NCBI RefSeq assembly: GCF_945859705.1
Contig: NC_079135.1
Location: 25,428,179 to 25,492,178 of the forward strand
Origin: Episyrphus balteatus
Taxonomy: Eukaryota; Arthropoda; Insecta; Diptera; Syrphidae
Direction: 5' to 3'
Length of the DNA: 64,000 nt
In this document: one piece after another, positions 23,101 to 32,999 of the stretch
How the letters are laid out: each line of letters starts with the position of its first letter
How positions within the stretch are numbered: position 1 is the stretch's first letter
The notes under the pieces: generated by a model
The model's database searches: none
What the model was told of the DNA's origin: nothing
What the model saw: the letters and a program-made list of their open reading frames with translations, nothing else
Position numbers and translations under genes: made by a program

Positions 23101-24231
23101 GGATATGTGGACCAGTCGGGAAAGGTTTGTAAGCTAAATAAAACCTTATACGGCCTCAAACAAGCTTCGAGAAACTGGAACCTGACCATATCTAAACTAC
23201 TCAATAATTATAATTTTATAACGTGCGCTGCTGATCCATGTTTGTTCGTGCTTCGGAAAGAGGAGAGAATTGTTATAATCGCGCTGTATATAGATGATGG
23301 ACTGATGGCAGCAACCGACGTGAACGATATTTATGAGCTGATTACATACTTAAATCAACATTTGCAACTTACGATGAATAAGGCGAATTACTACCTTGGT
23401 TTGGAACTGAAGCGAAATTCTGCTGGAGATATTCATGTTTTGCAGTCTGCTTACATTCAACGTCTTTTGAGCCGTTTTAATATGGCAGAATCAAAAGGTT
23501 TTGCTACACCGTGCGAAGCAATATCAAAATCGTCACTTCTCAGTCCAACTTCTACGGATGAAACTGGTTTTCCGTACCGAGAAGCGATTGGATGCCTGAT
23601 GTATCTGGCCATAGCTACAAGACCAGATATTTCATATGTTGTTGGAGTTTTAAGTCGATACCTGGACAGGCCAGCTCCACAGCATATCAAAACATTGAAA
23701 CGAGTCTTTCGTTATTTGAAGGCTACTCAAAATATAGGTATATTTTTCAAAAATAAATGTAACTTAAATCTTTTATGTTATAGTGACTCCGATTACGCTG
23801 GCGATGTCGACACACGACGATCAACTAGTGGTTATATATTCCTACTAGGAGATTCACCAATTGCCTGGGGTTCACGAAGACAACGATGCACAGCACTATC
23901 ATCAACGGAAGCTGAATACGTGGCAGCATCAGAAGCCGTAAAAGAACTCATGTGGATAAGAGTTTTAATAAGAGATATCCTACAAGAGTGCGATGTGCGA
24001 GCAATGCTTTATATAGACAACCAAGGAGCTTTGAAACTTATCAAAAATCCGGAATACCATTCGAGGACAAAGCATATCGACGTTCGAGTGCATTTTATAA
24101 GAGAAAAGTATTATGAAAATTTATTTGATATTTCTTATATACCAACTAATGAACAATTAGCTGACATATTCACTAAACCTTTATGTAAAGAAAAATTTGA
24201 ATACTTTAAAGTTAAAATTAATATTATTTAA
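20116..24231 (+). CDS. gag-pol: Copia-type Gag-Pol polyprotein (1371 aa)
   Basis: This single polyprotein supplies particle protein, protease, integrase, reverse transcriptase and RNase H. The frame is open from 20107, but the first ATG is at 20116 and is taken as the start. Residues 1 to about 200 form the copia Gag domain. The CCHC zinc knuckle is at 234-247. The aspartic protease motif DSGAS is at 293-297. The integrase zinc-binding residues are H429, H434, C459 and C462, and its catalytic triad is D489, D552, E588 (35 residues between the last two). Reverse transcriptase has D975 in FDVKTAFLNG and the YIDD box at 1058-1061. RNase H shows D1224, E1265 and D1301, and QLADIFTKPL lies close to the C terminus. 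No stop or frameshift interrupts it. A small in-frame repeat of VVDEPLR lies in the integrase-RT linker. Confidence 0.95.
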   Translation: MDNETIKIDKLQCAEQWCTWKFQVRILLNASDLFEVVTGEEKMPVVDETKPATKLELKTWHQRDRKAKKIIATSIGQSVLVHIMHCLSSNQMWSKLCSIYDQKSNTSISMLQQQFHGFKKDKNDDIATHISKLESLTQQLRESGESVSESMLVTKVLMTLPEKFAHFFSAWESTETKNQTIGNLRSRLIMEETRLGTCDAQRSTEAALYIKDEKKYGQSNKKKNQNSQRRKGKCFICKQSGHWKNNCPKRNNSKQLNFANRESASIDGSSCDAFVCETITIGDAVTVDDWVLDSGASEHMCFRREWFSSYEKLETPVMITVGNGTQIRAHGRGDIHIEAYTHQQWVKKRLTNVYFVPDIRVNLFSSGSALDKKNYSLVSDSEKCEILKDGQPVAIGIRCSRLYKMLFRVKNESVHANLVSKIESLEVWHNRLGHMCIGQVKKILNQREIKFVDNPNFFCDACAMGKMHRSPFGESQSRATERGVLVHTDLCGPMQTKSLGGSRYFLLFKDDYSSFRKVYFIKEKSEVPSLIEKFLNEVQSLLSNNIKTLRSDNGLEFVNKHVQDLLSARGIIHQLSVPYSPQQNGRAERDMRFIVEIARTMLHGNDLPLRLWSEAVNTAVYLLNRFGPSPVKNKSPYELWLQQTPSISNLKSFGSEVFIHIPKEKRQKWDKKASSGIFVGYPDNTKGFRVWVPESNKIQLSRDILFKEKATFKLGTSNETPKEDIKEPVVAVVDEPLKPIAVVDEPLRGDAVVDESLRDVAVETDRLENLTGSEDDQFSSAEEGGPHRAEAEENTLIKANEKTKSKELEAAQQRRRGQKKFDGASDSVFKSKLRSNENWDAGPHPSLVAAITEGHAFLAGTMEPLTYSEAINSEDSKMWMAAMEEEMEAHRLNKTWELVDCPKDRKVIPCKWVYKVKLSAQNNIERYKARLVIKGCSQQEGIDFNETFSPVAKFNSIRTIIAIATCKRLLLYQFDVKTAFLNGTLEEDIYMAQPIGYVDQSGKVCKLNKTLYGLKQASRNWNLTISKLLNNYNFITCAADPCLFVLRKEERIVIIALYIDDGLMAATDVNDIYELITYLNQHLQLTMNKANYYLGLELKRNSAGDIHVLQSAYIQRLLSRFNMAESKGFATPCEAISKSSLLSPTSTDETGFPYREAIGCLMYLAIATRPDISYVVGVLSRYLDRPAPQHIKTLKRVFRYLKATQNIGIFFKNKCNLNLLCYSDSDYAGDVDTRRSTSGYIFLLGDSPIAWGSRRQRCTALSSTEAEYVAASEAVKELMWIRVLIRDILQECDVRAMLYIDNQGALKLIKNPEYHSRTKHIDVRVHFIREKYYENLFDISYIPTNEQLADIFTKPLCKEKFEYFKVKINII
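22300..22405 (+). repeat. 33-bp in-frame minisatellite in the copia linker
   Basis: GCTGTTGTTGATGAGCCGTT-like units recur about three times at a 33-bp spacing, with a weaker upstream start and a decayed fourth unit. They encode an 11-residue repeat with the core AVVDEPLR. They lie between integrase and reverse transcriptase, a region that tolerates length change, so expansion has kept the frame. Confidence 0.8.
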
Positions 24232-24278
24232 TAATTGTTTGTTTTTGCTTTTCAATTAGAAATTGTAAATGTCAATAA

Positions 24279-24288
24279 TGAGGGGGAG
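24279..24288 (+). promoter_or_regulatory. Polypurine tract of the copia element
   Basis: A purine run with core GAGGGGGAG lies immediately upstream of the 3' LTR. This is the expected plus-strand primer site. Confidence 0.85.
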
Positions 24289-24495
24289 TGTTGAATATAC
24301 ATTATTAACTTGAATTAATTAATCACTCTCTGAATACATTCATTAGTACACTGACTTACAAATTGTTATACTTACTTTCATTACTTTACATTACATTACA
24401 TTATGTAGTTCTAACCTCAAGTCTTTTGTATTAAACGCTTTAACTTCCTCTTTTTATCCTGGAAGTCAAACTGATCGGTTGTTTTATTTTTATCA
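24289..24495 (+). repeat. 3' LTR of the copia element
   Basis: This copy looks identical to 19691-19897 and is followed by GTATT, the right half of the target duplication. Confidence 0.95.
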
Positions 24496-24572
24496 GTATT
24501 AATTACATAGATCTTATCTTTTAAGTGGGGACGGAATCAAAAAATTTCGTAACGAAAAAAAAAAAAAAAACA

Positions 24573-24641
24573 CCCACTCGGGAGACGAACAAGAACAAAA
24601 CACCTGTGGGCGATCGTTTGCCGACACCAGCCACCATTGAG
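24573..24641 (+). other. Possible exon end with a consensus splice donor
   Basis: ATTGAG followed by GTAAGTACC at 24642 matches the 5' splice-site consensus closely. The 69 bases before it are much less AT-rich than the surroundings and stay open in the frame that ends with the Glu codon at the donor. No homology is recognised and no matching acceptor upstream was identified. It may equally be part of a dispersed repeat. Confidence 0.25.
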
Positions 24642-24659
24642 GTAAGTACCGTAATGTCG

Positions 24660-24775
24660 AAAATTCATTGCATTCAAAAAATTCCATTTTTTTTTTAGAT
24701 GTTCAAACATTATTGAGGTGAATATTGAAAAATAAAATAAAAAGCTTTGAGATGATATAAAATTTATTATATGTT
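24660..24775 (+). repeat. Short dispersed repeat, copy at the copia right flank
   Basis: TTGCATTCAAAAAATT, a T run ending TTTTAGATGT, GAGGTGAATATT and AAATTTATT occur in the same order at 34146-34265. The copies are diverged. The unit has no recognised family. Confidence 0.55.
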
Positions 24776-24818
24776 GTCATTTAAAAATATTGACAATTAT
24801 GATGTGTAGAGAAAGTTA

Positions 24819-26741
24819 ATATGGGGCATTTCACGTGAAACCAGCAGCGAAAAATGTGGTGGGTCGTCAAATTTGTTCATATTTGGTATATGTATTCCTC
24901 AATCGATTTAAAAAATACATCTGGAAGGATTTTGAATTTTAAGCCCTGATAGCGGAGTTATGGGCTTCTAAAGTTTTGAAAAACTCTGGGAAGAGTTTAT
25001 TTGAAAAATTTATATAAATTAAACGAAGGGGTAACAAAATTATTTTAATGATGGATTATATGCAAAATTAGACGTGCTTTTCAAATATGAAATCTAAACC
25101 GGAAATAGATTTATTTTTTCGACAGAAAACCGGAAGTTGGCACTTCAAATCCAAATTAAAGAAACTTCGACCATTTTGATATTTTTTTAAATAGTCTTAA
25201 AATAAAGCTTATACAATTTAAAAACTACATGCCAAATTTCAGAGTGGGATCTCAAGCCGTTTAGAAGATACATAGGTTTTAGTGAGGGGTCTTCGTGCAT
25301 GTAAAACCGGAAGTACCCAGTTTTCTCTGCTCTGACCCAGCAGTTTGTACCACTCCCAAATTTTTTTTGCCCATTCGATAGAACATTGGCTGAATATCAT
25401 TATCCTGATTTTTCGCACTCGCGAAATTCACCTTTCAGCCGCCATCTTGGATTTTAGTTTTTGTTGAATATCTCGATTTCTATTTATCCTACATAAAAGT
25501 TGTGCATGCAAGAAACGTAGGAAATTAAATTTCGCGTCTTTTATGTTAAGAGAACTTTTTCGATATTCTTAATATTAAAAAAGTTGCAAGCCAAAAAAGA
25601 AAAAAAAAACGAAAAAAATGACAATTTTAAAGTTTTGAGCACTTTTTATCAAAATTATGAAAAAACCTTCCGAGAAAAGATTATTCACCTTAAAATTCTC
25701 TACAACTCTCCTATACAACTTTTTTTTGTAACGCTATAAACACAAACGTTATTAAACTTTTTTTGTTAAAAAATGCTCTTTTTTGTTTGTGTTTTTATCT
25801 TTACTTTTTTCTTAATTTTTTTTTACCAAATATTGAATTTTAAATGATTAGTAAGTATTTTAAAGATTTATGTTACAAGAGAAAATTCAGGACCTTTTTT
25901 CATAATTTTGATAAAAAGTGCTCAAAACTTTAAAATTGTCATTTTTTTCGTTTTTTTTTTCTTTTTTGGCTTGCAACTTTTTTAATATTAAGAATATCGA
26001 AAAAGTTCTCTTAACATAAAAGACGCGAAATTTAATTTCCTACGTTTCTTGCATGCACAACTTTTATGTAGGATAAATAGAAATCGAGATATTCAACAAA
26101 AACTAAAATCCAAGATGGCGGCTGAAAGGTGAATTTCGCGAGTGCGAAAAATCAGGATAATGATATTCAGCCAATGTTCTATCGAATGGGCAAAAAAAAT
26201 TTGGGAGTGGTACAAACTGCTGGGTCAGAGCAGAGAAAACTGGGTACTTCCGGTTTTACATGCACGAAGACCCCTCACTAAAACCTATGTATCTTCTAAA
26301 CGGCTTGAGATCCCACTCTGAAATTTGGCATGTAGTTTTTAAATTGTATAAGCTTTATTTTAAGACTATTTAAAAAAATATCAAAATGGTCGAAGTTTCT
26401 TTAATTTGGATTTGAAGTGCCAACTTCCGGTTTTCTGTCGAAAAAATAAATCTATTTCCGGTTTAGATTTCATATTTGAAAAGCACGTCTAATTTTGCAT
26501 ATAATCCATCATTAAAATAATTTTGTTACCCCTTCGTTTAATTTATATAAATTTTTCAAATAAACTCTTCCCAGAGTTTTTCAAAACTTTAGAAGCCCAT
26601 AACTCCGCTATCAGGGCTTAAAATTCAAAATCCTTCCAGATGTATTTTTTAAATCGATTGAGGAATACATATACCAAATATGAACAAATTTGACGACCCA
26701 CCACATTTTTAGCTGCTGGTTTCACGTGAAATGCCCCATAT
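24819..26741. repeat. Near-perfect 1.9 kb palindrome (foldback-like)
   Basis: Arms of about 847 bp (24819-25665 and 25895-26741) are reverse complements with one difference seen by eye (CAGCAGCGAAA against CAGCAGCTAAA). They flank a 229-bp AT-rich spacer. The outer ends read ATATGGGGCATTTCACGTG. The arms hold no protein homology. Possible origins are a foldback-type transposon with very long inverted termini, or a recent inverted duplication. A transcript of either strand would fold into a hairpin of about 850 bp. A long-read assembly artefact is also possible. Confidence 0.9.
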
Positions 26742-26961
26742 GTCTTCGCTTTTTTTCATAAATGTGATTTCAAGATATCATTTTTATACTTGAAAAAAAA
26801 AATATAGGCTTTAAACCATAACTAGGCTTAATTCCTTTAAAAAATTATTAGCCTTTATTGAAGGTGTAATTTTTGTATACTTTTGCATATTCAAAAAATT
26901 GATTTAATTAATTTTAATTATTTTTTTTTTCGATTTTGCATAATTCAAAAAATAATAAATT

Positions 26962-27012
26962 GTGACGTTATCAAGTAAAATTATCGTCCGTAAACCGATT
27001 TTACAGACAACC
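26962..27012. repeat. Short dispersed repeat shared with 56594-56650
   Basis: ACGTTATCAAGTAAAATTAT, CGTCCGTAAACCG and ACAGACAACC appear here. Their reverse complement appears, with few changes, at about 56594-56650. It is a fragment of an unrecognised dispersed element. Confidence 0.55.
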
Positions 27013-27670
27013 ACTCTTTTTTTTTTACTTGCGATATAGGTACTATAGATAAGGCAAGTTTAGGATTCGTAAAAAAAAATCGAACTCGAGATAACAATTT
27101 TACGTAACATTACGATGATGGAGAATGCCAAAAAAATGGGTCCGGCAATTCTGTCTGTCTGTTTGTCTGTCTCTATTTGGAACTGCAGCCTAAACGAGTG
27201 AAGTGATTTTCTTCAAACTTGGTATTTAGCAGTTTTGGGTGATTCCCTAGAGAGGAATCCCTAGATTGGAATTTTATTTTTATGACCAAAACGGTACCTG
27301 CCATATAACGGATATAGAGAAGTTACTTTTTTTTCAAAAACGGCTCTAACGATATTGATTAAAATTTTTGTGTGAAGTATTACACATAAGAGCAAACTTT
27401 TGAAATAAAAAAAATATTTTTTGTACCGTTATTAACGTTTAAGTAAAGGTAATATTAAAATTTAAGAAAATTTTCAAAAAACACACTTTTGGATTTTTAA
27501 AAAATATTTCAAAAATTTTTTTCGAAAAATCAATTTTTTGAAAACGGTTTGACAAAAAATCTTTACATTTCGTTTTTATGTGTAAATTAATTATTTCTTC
27601 AAAATGAAATGCAACTTTTTTTTTTGAAAAATGTTAGAAAATTTTTATTTATAAAAAATTATTTTTTCAA

Positions 27671-29120
27671 CCCTTTCGGACCCAGCGTTACTCTCGTGTA
27701 ACATATTTTTAAAAATTCGTAAAAAATATTCCATTAAATTTTTTTTAAGGTTTCAATGGCTCAATTGAAAGATAATAATGCCTAGATACTGGATTATTAC
27801 AAAAAGTGAGTCAAATATGATACATTTAATTTTTGTTTATCAAAAAACGGACTGAAATTCACATTTTTTTCTTTTTTTTGCAAAAATTTTTTTTTTTATA
27901 TATGGTCATAATTTTGAAAAAAAAAAAAAATATAAAAAATGTTAATCCAGAAAGTGTTTTGTTTTTTGGCTTAGAAGAAGTAGCATACATTATTGTTCTA
28001 TAAATAAAATGTACGACTGGGGTCGCACGTACTTGCTCTTTTAGTTCAAAGTATCTATATCTTAGATAACTATTGGAAATTAAAGATTTTCGTTAAATTT
28101 TGAAAAAAAAAAATAAAAGTAAAAAAATTCCATTTAAACTTTTTTTTTTCAAAACATTTTAGATTTTTTTTACATTTTACACTTCTAAATGACAAGAAAT
28201 ATCTGTCTGCAAATTTTGAATAAAATTGGCTTAGCCTTTGATGAAATATACGACATTAACTAAAAAATGCATCAATTTGGTAGAAAACGGCAACACCATA
28301 CCGTTCTAGGAAATTTTTGTGAAAAACTAAAAACGCAGTTTTGTTAGACTCATTAAGACTATAACGAATACCAAATTTAATCGAAATCGGTAGAGTCGTT
28401 TTCGAGAAAATTGCAATAACTCATTAACGATAGAGCCGACATTAGCGATTAAAAAAAAGAAATTGTCATATTTCCACTATCCGTATTTTTTGAGAAAAAC
28501 TAAAAACGCAGTTATATTAGATATACGTACAGCATTACTTGTGTCAAATTAAATCAAAATCGTTAGAGCCGTTTTCGAGAAAATTGCAATACCTCGAAAA
28601 GTTTGTATGGGAGGTATACGTTCTAGGCGAGATATTAAAAAACAAAAAAAAAAACCAACCTTGGAAATTACGAAATAATCATCTGTACCAAATTTCAAGA
28701 AAATTTGTCCACCTGTTTAGGTTGCAGCTTCTTGTACACCTTTTTTTGACGACGCACAGACGCACCGACGCACAGACCGACGGACGTCATGACGAAAACC
28801 ACTTTTTCAGACTTCTCCATTATCGTAATGTTAGTTTTGATTAAAACCTCGAATTATTTTTTTGACACGAAACCAATACTTGCCCTATAGAGCAAGTAAA
28901 AATTATTTTCCCAGTTGTCCGACTTTTTTTGGTGGTCGTCTGGTCGTAGGCAGTGTATGTTACTTACATGCAACAAGAGAGTAACACATTATTTTTGCTA
29001 TTTATTATTTTTGAAAATAGCTTTTTGCTATTCATATTTCTTAGTTGTGATGTTTTTGACACGATGATACTGAAAAAAACATTTTTTAATATTGATTTTA
29101 ATAGCTTGGGTTCGAAAGGG
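27671..29120. mobile_element. piggyBac-like MITE (copy 2), inserted in family A and itself interrupted
   Basis: The ends are CCCTTTCGGACCCAGCG and GCTTGGGTTCGAAAGGG. They are flanked by TCAA (a mutated TTAA) on the left and TTAA on the right. The interior matches copy 1 (4397-4916) in inverse orientation, except that a family A element lies inside it from about 28009 to 28897. The surrounding host sequence is rejoined correctly across the MITE when compared with 63300-63360. Confidence 0.75.
28009..28897 (-). mobile_element. Repeat family A, copy 2, inserted inside the piggyBac-like MITE
   Basis: Read on the minus strand it starts ACTTGCTCTATAGGGCAAG. It carries the GTCCGTCGGTCTGTGCGTCG run and GCAACCTAAA, and ends AGAGCAAGTACGTGCGACCC plus CAGTCGTACA. 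It breaks the MITE between ATTATTGTTCTATAAA-like and ATTTTCCCAGTTGTCC-like sequence, whose counterparts are contiguous in copy 1 of the MITE. It is therefore the youngest layer of the nest. Confidence 0.75.
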
Positions 29121-29864
29121 TTAAAAAACGGCTCGTACGATTTTTGAATTTTTTTTTTCTAAAAATACCTTTTTATACAAGAAATAAAATGGCATACTTG
29201 GTTTTTTTGTATAAGATCATTTAAAACGGTGTTTAATTAATTTTAAAAACAGATTTAATTTTTTTATATTACTTTTGAAATTTCTTCAAAATATCAAATT
29301 TTAAATTTCTTGAATAAAAACAAAAAGCTTTAACATAAGAGTTACTTTGAACATAAGAGCAAGTACGTGCGACCCCAGTCGTGCAATTTATTTTTTTGAT
29401 ATTAGGTAATTGCAACTTGAATTAATATGACGAAAAATCGCATAAAAATTGAAAAAAATGCAATGCAATAGCTTTACCGCGGAGGTCCCCGAGGGCCACA
29501 AATCTTTTTTATTTTTTGATTAATCATAAATCATACGTTTATGACATGGCATATTTTTGCTCATTTTTTCTTCCCGTTTAACGTTGAAAATCGTTACTTG
29601 CAGTGATGAGATTTATCTAGACTTTTGATGTAAGTTATAAAATGCAAAAATGAAGATTTTTTTGTAAAAAAAATTCCAAGGATAACAATTTTGTTGGCCA
29701 TTTTTTACTGTACTTATATGAAATGTAAAAAAGGATTAAAAATAGTTTTTAAAATAAAGAAAATATCTTATTGAATGGTTTTAACCTCCAAACTAAGTAT
29801 GCCATTTAATTTCTTGTATAACAAAGATTTTATAGAATTTTGGCTTTTTTTTTTGAAAAAAAAA

Positions 29865-30050
29865 ACTTTTCTATTTTGGCCATACCGTTGCTTTGGTACC
29901 GTAAGTTTTTGTCCTAAAAAAACTTTTCAATTTCCCCTTTAATCTCCCAAAACACTTAAAAAGCAAGTTTGAACTAAATCGCTTCAGTGTCTTGGGCTTT
30001 AGAGCCACCGCTCACTACAGACATTCTGCTATATCGTCCCTGTAAATGCT
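29865..30050 (-). repeat. Repeat family A, 5' fragment
   Basis: On the minus strand this reads GTCTGTAGTGAGCGGTGGCT, then AAGCGATTTAGTTCAAACTT, then GGTACC and a CGGTATGGCC-like end. The order is the same as in 27150-27330 of copy 1. The left and right ends of a full element are missing. Confidence 0.5.
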
Positions 30051-32999
30051 TTATCATATTAGAACCTAGTGAGTTTAAACAAGAAAAATTATATTATAAA
30101 CTTAAAAACGGATAGTTTCTTATTATTGCCTCTAGAAAATATCATATTAGAGAACGTTACATAGTTTATAACCAGCAAACAAACGCAAGACACTTTTTTC
30201 ATTTTTCAAATTGTGATTATCTAGTATAGAAATTTGGCTCCTACAGCAAAAATTTTCCCAAAAGCAAATCTATTTTTCAAATTAAATTTTGTTGATAGAA
30301 CCCTTTTATACTGGAAATAGAGGCTTTTTTGCACTTAGATGAACTTTTAAAAGGGTCCATACCCATTCCATTCGAAACACTAAAAACTTTGAGATAAAAC
30401 TGTGCCAAAAGTAATTTTATTGCAACAACCATAAATATTTCATCGAGAGCTGTTACCACCATCGTCCGTCCGTTCCCTTTGCAGTTACATATTTATAACT
30501 TATATATACGCATTCAAGCCAGTTGATGGTATATTATTTAGGCACAGGAAACTGCACTCTAAAAGGAATTCTCATGCAATGCGCACTCAGTGAAGAGCCG
30601 CAAAGCAGAGGGGTTTTATCATTAAAAGATGAAGAAAAAGAAGATAAATATAGAAGAAGTACATCTGCATTTTTACTCGCGCTCCGAAAAATAATATCCT
30701 TTTTTTTTTTAGTGTAATGTTGCCTTCCATTTCCTGCTGCTGTTGAAGTGGCAAGCCAAACGAAATGTGCTGCAAATTTTCCCCTTCTATCTGCTTCCGA
30801 AACAAAATCCTATGCCCACTCCAATTTGGAGGTGGCCATCACTATATCTCATGAAAGATGCTGGTTCGTTTTCCTTTCGCTTGCGATTTTCCCGGAAATA
30901 TATTGCTTTCGTGATCGCATTTAGATTTAAACTCAACTGAATGGAGGAAGTCGGATATAAGAAAGAGAGAGAAGAAGAAAAACAGTGCTTCCCAAAGAGC
31001 TGGGAGAAACTTGAAATACAGTAATCAGATGGATGGCTTGGAGGTTAGAGGTGAAGTGGTAACAGAAGCTGCAGGGAGTTGAAAGACAAGATAGCCTCTC
31101 CTGAGTACTGCACACCATCATCAGGACGACTCAGGACTCAACAGTAGCAACAAAAACGCAACGGAGACATGTGCCCCCCAAACCAATAGATGCAGATAAA
31201 AATGGAAGCAGAACGGCTTAAGAGATTAAAGAAAACACACGAGAAGTATAAATCTCTGCACTTTTGTCTAAGTATTTGTGTGTGTGTGTTTGCGTATTGG
31301 TGTGCTTCTGATGATACAGATATACAATTGCATCTCTGTGAGAGTGTCTGGGAGATAGCTCACCCTACGCCCTCCTCCTTCTGGCATTGAATAAGATGTA
31401 CGTCCTGTTACATTACGTTTATCTTCTACTTATTCACTCGGTACATCCGCGAGTTGGCCTCTTCCCTTATTTTGGTCTTGGGGTCTTGAGTTAGCCCCCC
31501 TAGAGACACGGACTGGGGTAAGTAAAGCATTCAATTCATTTTGTAACGTTATTCTTTTCTTCTTGTGCACTTTTGCTGCTGCTGCTTCTTCTTATTTCTT
31601 GGATGCTGATGCTGGAGAGTCCTCCATTTTGCAACAAGCATCAGGCAAATCCTGCTTATTTTCCTTATTTCCTACCTTCTTTTGGCCCCCTTCCGAATTC
31701 GACTTGGCGATTTGCGTGTTTCTAAGTTGTCTTGCCGAAGAGATTACTCTTGAGGATGTTATTCTGTTTTTTTTTTTGTGTTTTTATTTTATTTTATTTT
31801 ATTTTTTTTTCTTGTGAAGTTGGAATGTTTTCAAAATAATTTCTTTAGTTGCTTGGGAAAATGAAAAATCCTTTTTGATGAGCAAGTTCAAGCTGGTTAT
31901 TTGTTTGCAAGTAGGTAGAGGATAGAGCATGGTTAGAATGTGCCCAGACTTATGCAAAAAAGAAAATGGTTGACATCATCAGTCAGCAAAAGCATTTTTC
32001 AACCTCTATAAGGTAATTGCTTTGGTATATTTTATTACTTGAATTTTTTATATTTTTAATTTTCTATTAAATTTGATGTTTTTTTTCAAAGTCTCTTAGT
32101 CATGATTAGTAAAGATACATATCTGCTTAAATTTATATATGTAATTTTTCAAAAGAATTGTTGGAAATTTCTTTTTTTTTTTAATTCTGCTTTCAAAAAT
32201 TCTACTTTTCAAAATTAGTTTTTTTTTTCAAAATTTTGTTTTTCAAAACTCTGGTTTTCAAAAGCGCGGACTATAAAACATTTTTCAAATCCATTTTTAA
32301 TTTTTTGCAGAATTTTGTAAAAATCATCTTTTCGCCTATTTTGCTGCTTATTTGATAACTTATTTTGTTTGTTTGGAAAAAAAAAAATAAATTCAAAAAA
32401 TATTAATAAAAGATTTCTTAATCTTAAGCATTTTCAAAAAATAGTTAAAAATTTTCTAATTTAACAATAAATGTTCAAAAAATTTAAAAAATAGAGATAC
32501 AAAGATCAGCTTAAACTGTTCATTATTTGAAGAACATGTACAAGTACATTATGAATAATTTTGTGTAAAAAACATAAAAATGTTCATTATTTCAAAAGCG
32601 GTTAATTTTTTGTTCAGTATTTATAATTTTGTTGAAACAAAAACGAATTTTTGGAACAAAATGATAATGCGAACGTGTCCCAGTTTTCTGAATGTACAAA
32701 AATCGTAATATAATATACATGCGATTTTAACCCTTGTGACCCTGAGGCTTTTGAGGAATATTCGAGTATTCAAAACTGTTGTTTTTTTTTTTTGTGAAAA
32801 TTGCACTACCTATGGGAAAAAAGTCAGAGGACAACAGTAGCAAGTTGGACGGGAAGTTTTAAACAAAAACTTCTACATTTTAAAAAATGTGGAATTTGTA
32901 TTTTCGAGAAAATTTGTTTTTTTTTTGTCACTTTTTGAAATTAAAAAAAAAAAAAACAGTTTTTAGAAACTCGGTTAACTTTTTGTTTTAGTTCATTAT
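30051..32999. other. Unassigned DNA, partly unique host sequence
   Basis: The stretch 30250-31850 has balanced composition, GT/TG runs near 31278 and a TTTTA microsatellite at about 31779-31810. It looks like host intronic or intergenic DNA. Short frames of 60-84 codons show no recognisable domain. The stretch 31850-32999 is AT-rich and featureless. Confidence 0.4.

Larger units (their letters stand above)
19691..24495 (+). mobile_element. Ty1/copia LTR retrotransposon, apparently intact
   Basis: This is a 4805-bp element with 207-bp LTRs that look identical by eye (19691-19897 and 24289-24495) and a GTATT target duplication at 19686-19690 and 24496-24500. A single uninterrupted Gag-Pol frame is preceded by a half-tRNA primer site and followed by a polypurine tract. 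All catalytic motifs are present in the Ty1/copia order, with integrase before reverse transcriptase. The state of the LTRs and coding frame indicates a very recent insertion that may still be able to move. Confidence 0.95.
27027..29390 (+). mobile_element. Repeat family A, copy 1, interrupted by two nested insertions
   Basis: The 5' part (27027-27670) and 3' part (29121-29390) belong to one element. It begins ACTTGCGATATAGGTACTAT, contains a GTCTGTCTGT run and CAAACTTGGTAT, and ends AGAGCAAGTACGTGCGACCC plus CAGTCGTGCA. Copy 3 at 62614-63550 shows the same order without the interruption. The element is non-coding. ACTTGC and GCAAGT at the two ends are complementary, which hints at short inverted termini, but the superfamily is unknown. 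Confidence 0.7.

Noticed and set aside
27027..29390. Reading the whole 27-29.4 kb block as one transposon
   Set aside because: Comparison with uninterrupted copies at 4.4 kb and 62.6 kb shows it is three separate insertions.
31563..31817. 84-codon frame starting in a TGCTGCTGC run
   Set aside because: It ends in a T-rich microsatellite, has no recognisable domain and no supporting splice or start context.
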